Source of the DNA: Favolaschia claudopus
Lineage: Eukaryota > Basidiomycota > Agaricomycetes > Agaricales > Mycenaceae
Direction: 5' to 3'
DNA length: 64,000 nt
NCBI GenBank assembly: GCA_037176885.1
Contig: JAWWNJ010000155.1
Coordinates: 124,001 to 188,000 of the forward strand
The notes beneath the pieces were generated by a model. It made no database searches. It was not told where the DNA came from and was given only the letters and a program-made list of their open reading frames with translations. Numbering within the stretch: position 1 is the stretch's first letter; the number at the start of each line of letters is the position of its first letter. Positions 1 to 10,753 of this stretch are shown in pieces. The position numbers were made by a program, and so were the translations under genes.

Positions 1-6
1 GTCACT

Positions 7-2073
7 ATGATGGAGCGGCTGGATAATCAGACCTCCCAATTAAAAGAGATCGACGCCGCGACCAAGAAGAAGATGGCTGAGTTAGAGTCCTTCTATAAGT
101 CCCTACCGGGCAGAGTCCCAGGCGCCGCTGACTCCCAGTCTTACCCGCGATTGCCTACCGTGCAATTCAAAGGGAACCTGGCGGATCAGGGGTGTCTTTA
201 TTGCGACAAGTTTGGGCATTTTAGAGATAAGTGTCTCATCCGGCAAGCCCACATAGGGAGTGGAAAGATGAAGGTCGTGGGGTTCAGAGACTGTTTCCCC
301 GATGGGATACCTATCCCGAAAGACGAGGCTCGGTCAGCCGCTGACTTCGGAAACGACGCCGAGCAGGCTTGGGCTTACACCCGCCTTGGTAGAGAATATG
401 TTTTCGAAGTCTTCTCTCAGTCAAAGGGTGACGACAAGCCAGACGGCGAGCCACTGATCCCTGACCTCGAATTGAAATACGACCCGACGAAGCGGGAACC
501 ATATTCTGAAGACCAACGATCGGTAGCAGCGAAGCTAGCGGACGAGCGGCTGCTCCTCATGAAGGACTGGCGGCGGAATACCCTGGCTCGCCCGGCTGGC
601 ATGAACGACAAGGAATACAAAGCCTTCTTGCGATTCGCCACCGGCTTCTTTGAGGACGCAGATGGAAAACTCTATCATAAATCCTCAACGGGGGGTGCAC
701 ATCAGTTGGTGGTAGACAAAGATCACCGAATGTATATGATGCGGGCGGCTCATGATAGCCTGGCCCACCGCGGTGTCTTCGCTACCAAATCCTTGATAGA
801 AATGCGTTTCTGGTGGCCTGAGATGGAGCGCGACGTCACCTGGTATATTAAAACTTGCGAACTGTGTCAGTTGAGGCAAAGGACTTTATTAAAGATCCCG
901 CCCGTTGTCACCCATACCCCTTCGCTCTTCCAGGTGGTGCACGTCGACGTGATGGTCGTTGGAACCCCTTCCAACGGCTTCAACAAAATTGTTGACGCCC
1001 GCTGCTCCCTCAGCAGCTATATAGAAGCGCGGCCGATAAAGAATGAGAATGCCAGAACATTGGCCTTGTTCTTACTTGAAGATGTGATTTGTAGGTGGGG
1101 CTGCCCGGAGGAATTGGTGACAGATAATGCACCGGCCTTCCTAGCGGCTGTGGCCTACCTTGAGTCTAAGTATGGCATAAGGAATATTAGAGTTTCGCCG
1201 TACAATTCTCAAGCCAACGGGAAAATCGAAAATGGGCACTTCTCGATGAGGCAATCCTTATGGAAAGCTACTGGCGGGAATCCCAGCAAGTGGTACTGGT
1301 TCTTCCCGCAGATGTTGTGGGCTGACCGGGTCACTATTCGACGAGGAACAGGTTGTTCACCCCTACTTTATGGTAACGGGCGCACATCCGATCCTCCCGC
1401 TGGATATAGAAGAGGCGACTTGGCTAGTGCATCTGCCCGGCAGGACTCTGACGACCGCTGAATTAATCGGTTATCGAGCCCAGGCCTTGGCTAAGCACGC
1501 CACTCACGTCGAACAGATGAGGGAGCGGGGTCACCGACGAGAAACGAGCGAATTTACGCCGGTATGAGATAGCGCATAAACACACTATCGAAGATTACCA
1601 TTTCGAGCCGGGAGACTTGGTGCTCATCAGGAATACGACCGTCGAGAAGTCGCTGAAATACGAAGATGGCCGCCAGATACCTGGGACCAGTAATTATCAT
1701 CCGTCGTACGAAAGGTGGAAGTTATATCGTAGCGGAGATGGACGGCTCTGTCTTTCAATCGAAGATTGCTCAGTTCAGGGTCGTCCCCTTCGAGCAGCGG
1801 CGCTCAATTAAGCTGCCCGCTGACATTCACGACTTAATCGACCTCTCGGCCGAGACGCTGGAAAAGATGGTCCAGGAGGAAGACGGTTATTCTGGAGATG
1901 ACTTCCAATTCGGGAATGTGAGGTTGACCCCCAGCGGGGCGGCTGACGAAGAGCCAGCTCTGCAGGAGGCCTTGCCCGAGGAAGAAGAAGAGGAAGAGGA
2001 ACCTAACACGGATGAGCCGCTGCCTTTCAAACGAAAGACTCGTTCTGCCACAAAAGCCGCCGCGCGGAAATGA
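7..2073 (+). pseudogene. Ty3/gypsy retrotransposon Gag-integrase remnant
   Basis: The first 484 codons hold a CCHC zinc knuckle (C-x2-C-x4-H-x4-C, near residues 63-76) and then an integrase: the H/H...C-x2-C zinc domain (codons about 248-290) and a catalytic core with D at 946-948, D at 1123-1125 and E at 1228-1230 (contexts VTDNAP and NGKIENGH). No protease, reverse transcriptase or RNase H lies between knuckle and integrase, so the copy has lost its middle. The frame then breaks: near 1355-1361 one extra base in a C run moves homology to the next frame, and further shifts near 1550 and 1665 lead to the tail with the motif ARYLGPVIIIRRTKGGSY. The tail ends in an acidic Glu run and a stop at 2071-2073. 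The 5' end is cut by the window edge. The Ty3/gypsy assignment is secure; it cannot be an active copy. Confidence 0.88.
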
Positions 2074-2295
2074 ATTACTGCTACGATATCTACGTTACAA
2101 TTTGAAACGGGATTCGAAGTCTTTAAGTAATTGGATTGTCTGCATCTCCCGCCAGTAAGCAGCGACTAAGTTGCGCACCCGGGGAGTGTGTGGCGGCCAG
2201 CAGAAGGATGAGCCGTGAGGTGTCCGAAACGATTGAGCCAGTACCGAGGATTCTGAAGAAAGGGGGACCCGCTGGGGGAGCTCTTTAGGAACGAG

Positions 2296-3540
2296 TCAGG
2301 GAACATGAGCATCGACGCCGGCAGAGGAGGACTCGGGGAAGTCGCGAAGACGAGCCGAGATCTTCTCCCCTTCGTCGAGGAGCTGCTCGCGCCGGGCCAG
2401 AGAGCTACGAAGGTTCTCGTGGATGACCGCCAGCTCGACCATGATGAAATACATCCGCTTGCGCAAGGCAAGGTGGTTGCTCATGAACTCGGTACCCATC
2501 TCAACGACGCTAGCGGCCTCGTCGACAACGGCACCTGAAGCGGGTGCCGAAGCGTAAAACTCAGCCGTCGCTACGAAAACACTCAGCGGGAGAAATCACT
2601 GACAGTGAACGGGAAACTCACCGTGGGTGAGGAAAGAGTCCTCGTGGAACGGGACGCTGTCGATGCGGGCGCGTTTGTTACCCTTGCCCTTCTTAGCGGG
2701 GGCCGGGCTATGCTGAAAGAATGAAATGAATGAATGAAATTGAAAAGCAGAAATAACGGGCGACTTACAGCGCGCACACCCTTCTTGCCCGCCAGGGCTG
2801 ACTTAGCCTTGGGACCGGTAGGGGGAGCCTTGGGAGCAGGGACATGCTCATCGTCAACGAGCATCTGGGTGAACAAACACCCGACGGCGATGATAGAAGT
2901 ATCAATCGTCAGCTCTACACAGGCCAGCTGTTAAATGAAAGAACGAACCTCGTCAGCACCAACGGTGGTGAGAGCGGGCGACGGAGCACGAACGGTGCCT
3001 TCGTCCTCGTCCTCAGACTCGGGTTCACCCTGAGACCGCCCGCGAGTACTCTTCTAGCGGGGGATGATTGTGAGTCAATGGCGAGCACGGCAATAAAAGC
3101 TAGTGAAACCGACCCGGGTCCCCTTGGAAGAAGAAACGGTGGAGACAGGCGGGATCGCCTTCTTGGAACGGTCTTCGTGAATGGCCTTGGTGATCCGCCG
3201 CAGGGCATCGTACCCAGCGGGGAAGGACACGTCCCGTTTACCATCCGGGTCGTACAAGGTGTGGTAATATTCACGCGAAGTGAAGATTGCCTCACGAAGA
3301 ACCGCGCTCTTGTCTTCCAAGATGAAAGGCATGAGCGGGGGAAGGCGCGCCTACGAATGAAAGAATAATGTTAGCGAAACGAGGCTGGTCAAAGTAGCCG
3401 GCGGCTCTTACGAGAATCTCGGCGACGTCCTTGAGCTGGTTTTTACGAGACTCAGGCGGCGAATACTTGACGAGGTTGGCGGCAACGTCCATAGCCTTGA
3501 GGAAATCGGCTTTGACGGTGTTGTAATCGTTTTGAGACAT
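2296..3540 (-). CDS. Uncharacterised multi-exon protein with C-terminal coiled coil
   Basis: I do not recognise the family. Exon 1 (3540-3412) codes 43 residues starting MSQNDYNTVK and splices at GTAAGA. Exon 2 (3350-3114, in phase) contains EYYHTLYDPDGKRDV. Later exons are acidic (EPESEDEDE), then basic and low-complexity (KAPPTGPKAK, KKGKGNKRAR). The last exon has a predicted coiled coil (RKRMYFIMVELAVIHENL onward, then ARREQLLDEGEKI) and ends at 2296. The size is about 300 aa. One central intron (around 2928-3010) has an ambiguous donor. It is the only gene of the minus-strand array here without the six-cysteine module, but it shares the CCCGCT-rich introns of its neighbours. Its place between a gypsy remnant and the Cys6 genes suggests, without proving, that it belongs to the same element or gene family. 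Confidence 0.6.
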
Positions 3541-3961
3541 TTTTGAAGGAAGCAGAGTAAAGACAGTAGACGAGGCTGGGGAGTAGACCCGTCCGTCCGC
3601 TGCTTCTTATACTCGAGCGGCCGTAATATAACGCCGTAAGGATAATTTGGACGAAATTTGGACAACGGCCGAACTTGGATTACCATTTATGGTAGATGCA
3701 CCCGCCGGTGGCGCAGAAAATTATTTCAAACGCGCCCGATCGTTCCGTGGCACGAAAATTTGCTGCCGGGGGACCTGAATTTCCTCTGATCGATCAACTG
3801 AGGACAGTTGAGATTTCTGAAAGGGGGAGAGGTGGGTCACCCAGCACGTCATTTGAGGGCAGCGGGCACATCTTTACCAAGAAATAAATGTTTCAAGGCC
3901 TCACATGGGGCGGGAGCGTGTGTTATCGGAACGAACTATCCGAGAGTACATGTGCCTGTAT
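3541..3961. other. Non-coding spacer
   Basis: No supported gene. It holds the upstream region of the 2296-3540 gene and the downstream region of the 3962-4590 gene. Short open frames here lack any recognisable motif. Confidence 0.5.
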
Positions 3962-4590
3962 CTACACTGCCCGCATCCTAGCCGGAAGATCCAGGAAAAG
4001 ATTATTTGCGAGAACGTCTAACCGCTCGCGGATAACAGCAACATACGCAGCCGGGAGATTAGCCGTTTTGGCCTCTTGCAGAAGATGGAAAACCTGGCGG
4101 GCCTCGAAGTAAAAAGACAGCCGTTGGGTTGCCTCTGCGACGCTGCGACCAACGATTACAGCATGGTATTGTTGCCAGAATGGGAACTGCGCCAGGGTCC
4201 CCTCGTGAACGACGTCCCAAGCAGCAAGCTGTTCCTTCGTAGCCGCTAGAAGCGAGCGGGGGATCAGTTGTGGCGCAACAGATAAGAAAGAAGTCGTCAC
4301 TTACGATCGGGACCCTCTTTGAAACGGTGCCGGCGGGCAGCTATTTCATCGGCCAGCTCAGCGGTCTGAGTGTACGAGCAGTTGTGCTTCAGCAAGAAAC
4401 AGCGGGTACACGGTGCTCCCCACTCAGTAAACTCGCAATGAGAACGGGCGTTGAGGCACGCAGAGCATACCCGGCCAGGCTGCCGAATGATGAGGAAATA
4501 CCCGAGGCAAAATGTTCAGGAACGTACATAGTACTCCCTGAGCGGGCCGACGGGGTCATTCGGAAAGAGTGGATTTTCCAGCAAAGACAT
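3962..4590 (-). CDS. Small Cys6-cluster protein (173 aa), three exons
   Basis: Exons 4590-4528, 4479-4305 and 4245-3962 join in phase to an uninterrupted 173-codon frame (introns 48 and 59 nt, both GT-AG). Exon 1 codes MSLLENPLFPNDPVGPLREY. Exon 2 carries the module C-x2-C-x6-C-x8-C-x2-C-x6-C between 4378 and 4467 (VCSAC...EWGAPCTRC). This is the spacing of a fungal Zn2Cys6 binuclear cluster, but it is not followed by an obvious linker and dimerisation helix. Exon 3 is alpha-helical, rich in Ala and Leu (RLSFYFEARQVFHLLQEA, AYVAVIRERLDVLANN). The related genes at 4874, 5717 and 7265 share the same cysteine spacing and the W-G before the fourth Cys in three of four cases. Metal and DNA binding are inferences from spacing only. 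Confidence 0.68.
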
Positions 4591-4873
4591 GAGTAGACGA
4601 CTGAAGCAAATGGGACCTTCCCGCCAGCTTAAATACCCCTCTGAGACCTGGCGGGAGACCCAAAAACATAGAGATCGACGGTGGGACTCATTGCACCCGA
4701 CGCTCCCGGAAGATCCGCAATACATGTGGAATATCCAACGAGGTGCTGAGCTCCCGCTGAGCGAAAAACACGAGGAAGCTTGGTTTCTAAGAAGCCTTCC
4801 TAATCGGGCAGCTTGAAACAGAGTTTTAAAGATGCAAGTTCGTTTGACAGTGGGAATATATTTCCTACTACGC

Positions 4874-5544
4874 TTACGGCCCGATGAACATAACGGGCGG
4901 GAGCCTTGCGCCGGACTGGAGAGCTACAGCGTCTAACCTATCCCGGAGGAGATCTACAATTTCCTTTCGCATGCCCGCCCCCTTCGCGTCAAACCACAGC
5001 CGATACAAGAAGCGTAGCTGGCCAAACCCAAGGGTGCCGAGCATGGACCTGGCGGCGAGGATGGTGCAAGTACGCACATCAATGTACAACTTCTCGTCGA
5101 ATCGGGCAGCGGCGGCCCTGGCGTACCAGTCAAACTGAGCGATCCGCCCGGCGGAGGGAGCTAAAATCCAGTAAGCCTCCGCCGAGAGGTAGAAAGAGAG
5201 AAAGCAGACTTGCCTGGCTGAGAGGCTAGAAGAGTATCGCGACGACGGCTGTTCTCGGCCTGCCAGACGGACTTCTTAGTGTAGCAGCACAAGGCGGCGC
5301 GACCTATGAACATGCAGCTGAGGCAGGCTTCACCCCACTGAATCCAGATGCAATGGCGGTAGTTCTTGAGGCAGCACTGGCATTCGTACTCCGGCTAAGA
5401 AGGGGCACCCGTCAGCGGGAGAGCACCGAGAAAGAACGAAAGACCCACAAACTGAGCTTGAAGTACGAGCTGGTACTCTGAGGGACCGGTAAAGCTCCTA
5501 AAGCGTTCTGAGTAAAAAGTCGCTGCCAAAGAAAAGGCGGGCAT
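4874..5544 (-). CDS. Cys6-cluster protein, second member of the array
   Basis: The ATG at 5544 begins MPAFSLAATFYSERF. After an intron (GTACTT donor near 5490) comes the module C-x2-C-x6-C-x8-C-x2-C-x8-C at about 5287-5383 (ECQCC...QWGEACLSC). The 3' exon, in frame to the stop at 4874, reads FDWYARAAAARFDEKLY, then LRFLYRLWFDAKGAGMRKEI and LLRDRLDAVAL. That last segment resembles the RERLDVLANN segment of the neighbouring 3962-4590 gene. The splice between the cysteine exon and the last exon (about 5135-5230) does not resolve to a unique canonical pair, so the model is approximate and a small defect there is possible. Same strand and spacing as its neighbours; probably a tandem paralogue. Confidence 0.5.
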
Positions 5545-5716
5545 CGCTCGAAGGACTCACTGGGCACCGGCCGCTATAAGTAAAATCTATAGCCGACGGG
5601 TGAGTACCACCGGCTGCCGGACCAAAAGCTCAGGTGGAATCAGACATCACGATAACGGCTTGCAGCCGGGCAAAGAGATTTATTTGACCCTAACGGGGAA
5701 AAGCTACTAGCCTGGA

Positions 5717-6460
5717 TTATCGCTCGAAGGTCTGGCGGCGCGTGCCTTGGGTCAAGGGCACGAAGGTCGGAACATGAGCGTCCCGCCGCCTGACATCATG
5801 AAGAGAGATAGCTGCGTCGACGTCGCATTGGGCATGGATCGAACGGTCCTGAGCGCGCCACTCGCGTAAAACTCGAGACAGGATGTTGTAGAAATACAGC
5901 CGCCGGCTGGAGTGAGCGGCATGAGACAGGTCGTGAGCAATGTCCCAGTCCCGAAGGTCGCCAGCAAATTCCTCCCGCCGACGTAAAAAGTCAGCGGGCT
6001 CACCGTCCACCGAGCCTATAAACATATCGGGGCTTAAGCCGCCGAGGCGCAGGTGGTACCAGAGTTCGAGGAATGCAAGGTCGTATAAAGTGCCGCCTAA
6101 ATAGCATAAGAAAGATGAGAATTTGAAGGGCGGCTAGACTTACCGCTACGATAGACGAAAAGTGCCGGAAAAGTCGAAGATGGATAGGTAAACTTGAACC
6201 AATCCACCCCGGTGAACAGACACTTGGGGACCTTTGCCTCCCGGCACCGAGTGCACTTCGAGCCCCAGTGAAGAAATACACAATCTTCGCCGGCGTCACT
6301 ACAAGGCGTGCAGACGAGATTCGGCTAAGCGGCTGGTTGGACTTGGCGCAGAAATGTGTTGAGGACAGCCTACCACAGTATAGATCTTGCGCACGAAGTC
6401 GTGACTGACCACTGGGAAGGAATGGTAGTCGATTAAGACTTCACCTATGGGCTGAGGCAT
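5717..6460 (-). CDS. Cys6-cluster protein (215 aa), three exons
   Basis: Exons 6460-6374, 6324-6144 and 6096-5717 join in phase to 215 codons plus stop, with GT-AG introns of 49 and 47 nt. Exon 1 codes MPQPIGEVLIDYHSF. Exon 2 has C-x2-C-x6-C-x8-C-x2-C-x7-C at 6220-6312 (VCTPC...HWGSKCTRC), then an aromatic segment (DWFKFTYPSSTF). Exon 3 codes a helical region (LYDLAFLELWYHLRLGG, RRLYFYNILSRVLREW) with a basic, Arg-rich end. It is intact as modelled. It is the best-resolved member of the array together with the 3962-4590 gene. Function unknown; zinc binding is inferred from the cysteine spacing. Confidence 0.68.
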
Positions 6461-7264
6461 GGCAATTGAAAGAAAAGATGGTTTGATTGGCTATCTACCC
6501 CTATCGAATACAAGTACGGTAGCGGGTAACTCGATCCGCCGGGCCGGTTCTACTCTACGTTAGCACTCTTACGAGGCTAGCGGGAGAAATGAGGAACTAG
6601 TCACCCGGTGGAGTCCGAGGACAGCCGCTGACGGCTAGAAGAGAAGCCGCGGGCACTCCCCGCTATCTGATGATCCCGCTGATAAGCACCGTTGCCGCTC
6701 GGCATGTTGAAAAACTCGAAAGTTCGAGTGTTCAGCTCGCTCTCCAAGTCGTACTCAGCCGACGGGCGCAGCACTTGGCTGGAATCTTTTGCTTCAGACT
6801 CTTACAAATCACTTAGAGGCTCTAGCCGGGGACTCTGACTTCGGAACTCGAAAAGAACTTAAGGATTTTCACACAAAGAAAGAGTGCATCGTAAAAACTT
6901 TTATTTTTACATTTCGTCGGCTCTTTGGCCGGTACACGATGCTACTCTACGCGGGGTACTTGATTTGAATCTAAATTATTTTTATTTTTGTGAGTACTGG
7001 CGGGTAGATTTCTACCAGGCCAGACTCTTCGCAAGAAGCGGGGTTATGGGACCCGTGCCCGTAGCTTTTGATGATTTTTGGGGGCCGCTCGGCCCCCGCG
7101 ATTATGAATACAGAAAAATTTCTAGAAAGAATTCAGCGTGAAGTCAAAGGCAGCGGGGAGGTCGGGCGAATCGCTTACTTGCCGCCCGCCCACCCACGAG
7201 GAAAAGCTGTAAAGATGGTCAGCGGGGAGATAAGACTCCAGAAAGGGGGAGCGTGCTTACCCGC
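6461..7264. other. Non-coding spacer rich in AGCGGG
   Basis: No recognisable gene. It holds copies of AGCGGG (near 6520, 6580, 7040, 7153, 7218) and an AT-rich patch around 6890-7000. A plus-strand frame at 6884-7141 has no homology I can see. Confidence 0.45.
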
Positions 7265-10200
7265 TCAGCTCTCGACCGCGTCGTCGCCCGAAGGACCAGG
7301 ATGATCGGGAAGGTGCCCATCGGCATCTTCCTCGCCCACTGCGTCAACTTCTGGCCCAACGTCCTCCTCGCCGCTGGCTGCGAAATCGGCAGTCCCGGGG
7401 ATTTCGACTTCCTCGAGATCGCTGTCGTCTTCCTCGTCGGCTTCCCCCTGGACGCTTCCGCGTACCTCGGCCTCGCTGTCCTCCTCGCCGCTGGACCCGT
7501 CCTGCGCAAACGACTGAGCTAGGAAGTCGTCGAAAGCGGGTGCACCCACCTCGCCGGACTCGTCGTTCTCTTCTTCGCTCGAAGAAGGAACGGGCGGCTC
7601 GACTGCCCGCTGTTTGCCCTTTGGGCGTTTTTCAGGAGTTGGCGGGCGAGAAATATCCATGGCTAGCGGGAGAAGTTGACTTTAGCAATGAATTAGAAAG
7701 AAGAGATAAGAAGTAACGTACGGTCGTCCGGGGCCTCACCCATGTCTTCCTCTTGGGAAGTCGGGTCGGGTTTGAACTCGTCGTCGGCGTCGTCGTGGAC
7801 CACGGAAGAAGACTTCACCTTGCCGCTGGACTTGCCCTTGCGCTTCGGCTCTGGTGGCGGCGGGTCGGGGATCTCGAAGAACGTACCCTTACGGTACAAC
7901 ATCTTGAAAAAGCCGGGCACGCTCTTGTGCTCCCAGCTGTAAGGCAAGACATTGCCGTCTTCGTCGTCTGGGTCGAGATTAATCGGACCCTTACCGTCGA
8001 GGAGGAGGCGCTGTCGGACTTTCGAGCCGTCGGGGATCTCTTCAGCGGCGTCCTCTCCTTCAAGTCGTGGAAGAGGTCCACGCAGTCCTCCGGCTATGGG
8101 AATAAGAGGGTCAGCGGCCCGGAAGAATAATGTAAAGAAAGAATGGGACTTACTTGCACTTCGACCCACTGTGTCGGAATCGAGAGTTCAGGCTCAGCCG
8201 GGATGAGGTAGAAGGCGAGCGGGACATTTTGGTCCTGGCGGTCCTTGGCTTCGTAAAAGGCATAGGCGTCCTCGAAGCCGGGGATAGGGACTTCGTCGAG
8301 GACCTCGCCAGGGTAATATTGCCAGCGGCGGTTCGACTTGATAGTCGACGAAGCGGTCAACCCCTGGGTCATGGCGATGCGCAAGACCTGGTCCATGTTC
8401 TTCTCCTGCTCCTCGGTGGTCTCGCCGGCGAAGCGTTTGATGAAATCCTCCCGCTGGATCTCCCGGCGGGTGACCAAGACAGAGAGAAAGCATCTTGAAG
8501 GACTTCTGGTTCAAATTCCAGCGCGCCTTCTCGAAAGCGTCTTGGATGGCGAAACAGGTGTCCGCGGCGGTGGTTGACATCGGCGTTCAAGTCGAACCAC
8601 TCTGTTGAAATGGTCAGCGGGCCTAAACGGGAAAGTAGTGGTTGACTTACGGGCCGGGTCATCGAGACCCATTGCTTCAGCCCGGAGCCCATTGGAGCTG
8701 ATCTTTTCGCCGTCGAGAAGGAAAGTACAGTCCTTTGTGGACTTGCGGCTGGCGCAGGCCGTGCACTCGCCGGGGACGCCGGTGGATTCGCACTTGCTGC
8801 CGCAGGCGATGCACCGCAGGCAGCGGGGACCGTTCTAGATAGAAAAAGATTGAGGAGAGAAAATAATCAGGGAAGAAAAAAGCTGTCTTACATGGGCGAC
8901 GTTCAGCTCGAGATTGCCAATGAGGTGATTAGCGACCAAAGCGAACTGCTCCTTCTCGGGGTCGTACGGGAGGTCCTGGCGGCGAGCGGCTTGCGGGGTA
9001 ATTAGTGAACAGCTTGTTCATGACGTCTTTGTTCGGCGGCCTGAACTCCCCCTCGGGGCGAGGCTTGCTCTTCTTCTTGATCGGCTCCATCGACCTGATG
9101 GGCTGCTCGGGAAGCTAAAAGAGGGAACGCGGGAAGTTAGCCAGGAAATTCCCCGTCAGTAGAAAGAGGAACTCGCCGGCTTGGCCGGTTTGATACCGAC
9201 GCCCTCCAGGGCAGCGAGTTGAGCGGCAACGGGTGCCCAGCCCTTTGAGAGAGGGCACTGTGTCGACGGTGGCGGGCTTAGCCTTCTTGCTCTTTCGAGT
9301 GGCGGGCGGCTTGGTCTCTATCACTAAGGGAAGATTTTCAGCGCAGAAAGCAGGCGGCGTTGGACTGACTTACGAATTTCGAAGTCGGGAGCGGGGACGC
9401 GCTCATCGCTGGAGCTTGGGACGCTGATGACAGACTACGAGAAGTTTATTGTTAATTCTATGTCGGCCTTACATTGGGGACAGCAGCGGGCGACAACTAC
9501 CTGACTACGAGACGGGGCCTTGCCCGCTTTGTCCTTGGCCGCCTTGTCCTCTTTCGCCTTTTTGGATGGGGACGACTCGGCGCCGGTTGAGACCTTGCGT
9601 TTGATGCCGCTGCCGCTGGCGACTGGGGTTTCGGCGGGGACCTTGATGGTCTTCTTGATCACTTTGACCCGCTCGGGCTTGGGATCGTCGGTGGTAGATG
9701 TGGTCTGGACACGAACGATCAGCCGGCAAGAATCAAGATAAACTAGAAGAACCTCACCGTCTTCGTGAAATTCGGGAGTTTCTTTGGCTTGGGCCGGGGC
9801 GTGTCCTCCCCCTACATGAAAGAATTGGAAAGAGAAGCGATTGGCGGTTGCCCCGACTTACCTTGGTGGCGGCTTTTCCGCTGACTTTTCCAGTCTCAGC
9901 AGCCGCGGCGGCGGCTTTGCCGCTGACTTTACCAGACTCACTGGCGGCGGGTGCGGCCTTGCCGCTAACTTTGCCAGACGAAGACGCAGCCTAAAAAGGA
10001 GAGCCTAGTCAGAGTCGCCCGGTAAAAAAAAAAAAAATTAATTAAACAAAACTCACCAAGGCGGCTTTGGTCCTCTGGGGAACGAAGAGCTGGGTCGTCG
10101 GAGGCGGCGGTATGGGAAAAGCCTCCATAGTTTTGGTCGGGGCCGGGGGGAAGAATAGCTGGTTGAACGATCAGCGGCAGCGGAGCCAAGAAAGTTACTG

Positions 10201-10753
10201 GTGGGGGCGCACCTTCTTTTGCTTGAGCTCGGTCTTGCGGTAGCGAAGGGCCTGAATATCGGGCAGGTGCTCCTCCGGGTCGTACATCTGTATGGCTTTT
10301 TTGGAGGTGGACGCTTATGGCAAGGGCCATCGGGGGCGGCTCGAGGCCTTTCTGGGCAACCCCCAAGATCGCCCGGTGCTCCCTCTAGAAAGAAGTTAAC
10401 AAACTGAAAGAATAAACAGCCGATGAAAACTCACCAGCGGCTCCTGGATGGAGCGGAGCATCTTGCCGATTCCAGATTGGGAGTAGTTCGCGAGCTTCGA
10501 CGGGACGAGAAGCTCCTGCAGAGTCTTCCACTCCTCCGGCCTGTTGCGCCATACGGCGAACCAGTCTACACTAGAAGACTCCAGCGGCGGCGGAGGAAGT
10601 TTGGTCGACTTTGAAGACGATGCGGCGGGCGGCTGCCCAGGGCCAGACAACTGTTTGCGAGGGACCGGCGGTGGAGAAGAAGCTGCGGGGGGCGCGACGA
10701 GAAGAGCGAGAATTAGGGCGAGAGGCAGAACTGCCGCTTGGTTTGGAGGCCAT
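7265..10753 (-). CDS. Large multi-exon Cys6-cluster protein with Lys/Ala repeats and acidic tail
   Basis: About ten introns of 48-70 nt join a chain of exons ending at 7265. The N-terminus is low-complexity (MASKPSGSSASRPNSRSS from ATG 10753); a one-base frame change near 10680 leaves the true start uncertain. Next come DWFAVWRNRPEEWKTLQELL, then YDPEEHLPDIQALRYRKTEL, then three tandem GKVSGKAA-type units (9870-9985), then Lys-rich segments. At 8727-8822 lies C-x2-C-x6-C-x8-C-x2-C-x8-C (RCLRCIACGSKC...ECTAC), which is exact Zn2Cys6 spacing with one extra Cys. Downstream is a conserved-looking region (IQREDFIKRFAGET, WQYYPGEVLDEVPIPGF) and a Ser/Glu/Asp-rich tail ending GDDAVES. The intron at about 7665-7722 links the exon ending GEAPDD to MDISRPPTPEK. 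The protein is roughly 700 aa. It could be a DNA-binding or Gag-like protein; the function is unknown. Confidence 0.6.
8727..8822 (-). other. Zn2Cys6-like cysteine module
   Basis: Six cysteines spaced 2-6-8-2-8, plus one extra Cys at the third residue of the six-residue loop. Sister modules lie at 6220-6312, 5287-5383 and 4378-4467, with last loops of 7, 8 and 6. The shared 2-6-8-2 spacing across four neighbouring genes argues for one origin. Confidence 0.65.

Noticed and set aside
2928..2948. 21-nt intron in the 2296-3540 gene
   Set aside because: Too short for a spliceosomal intron; a 67-nt intron with donor GTTCGT and the same acceptor keeps the frame.
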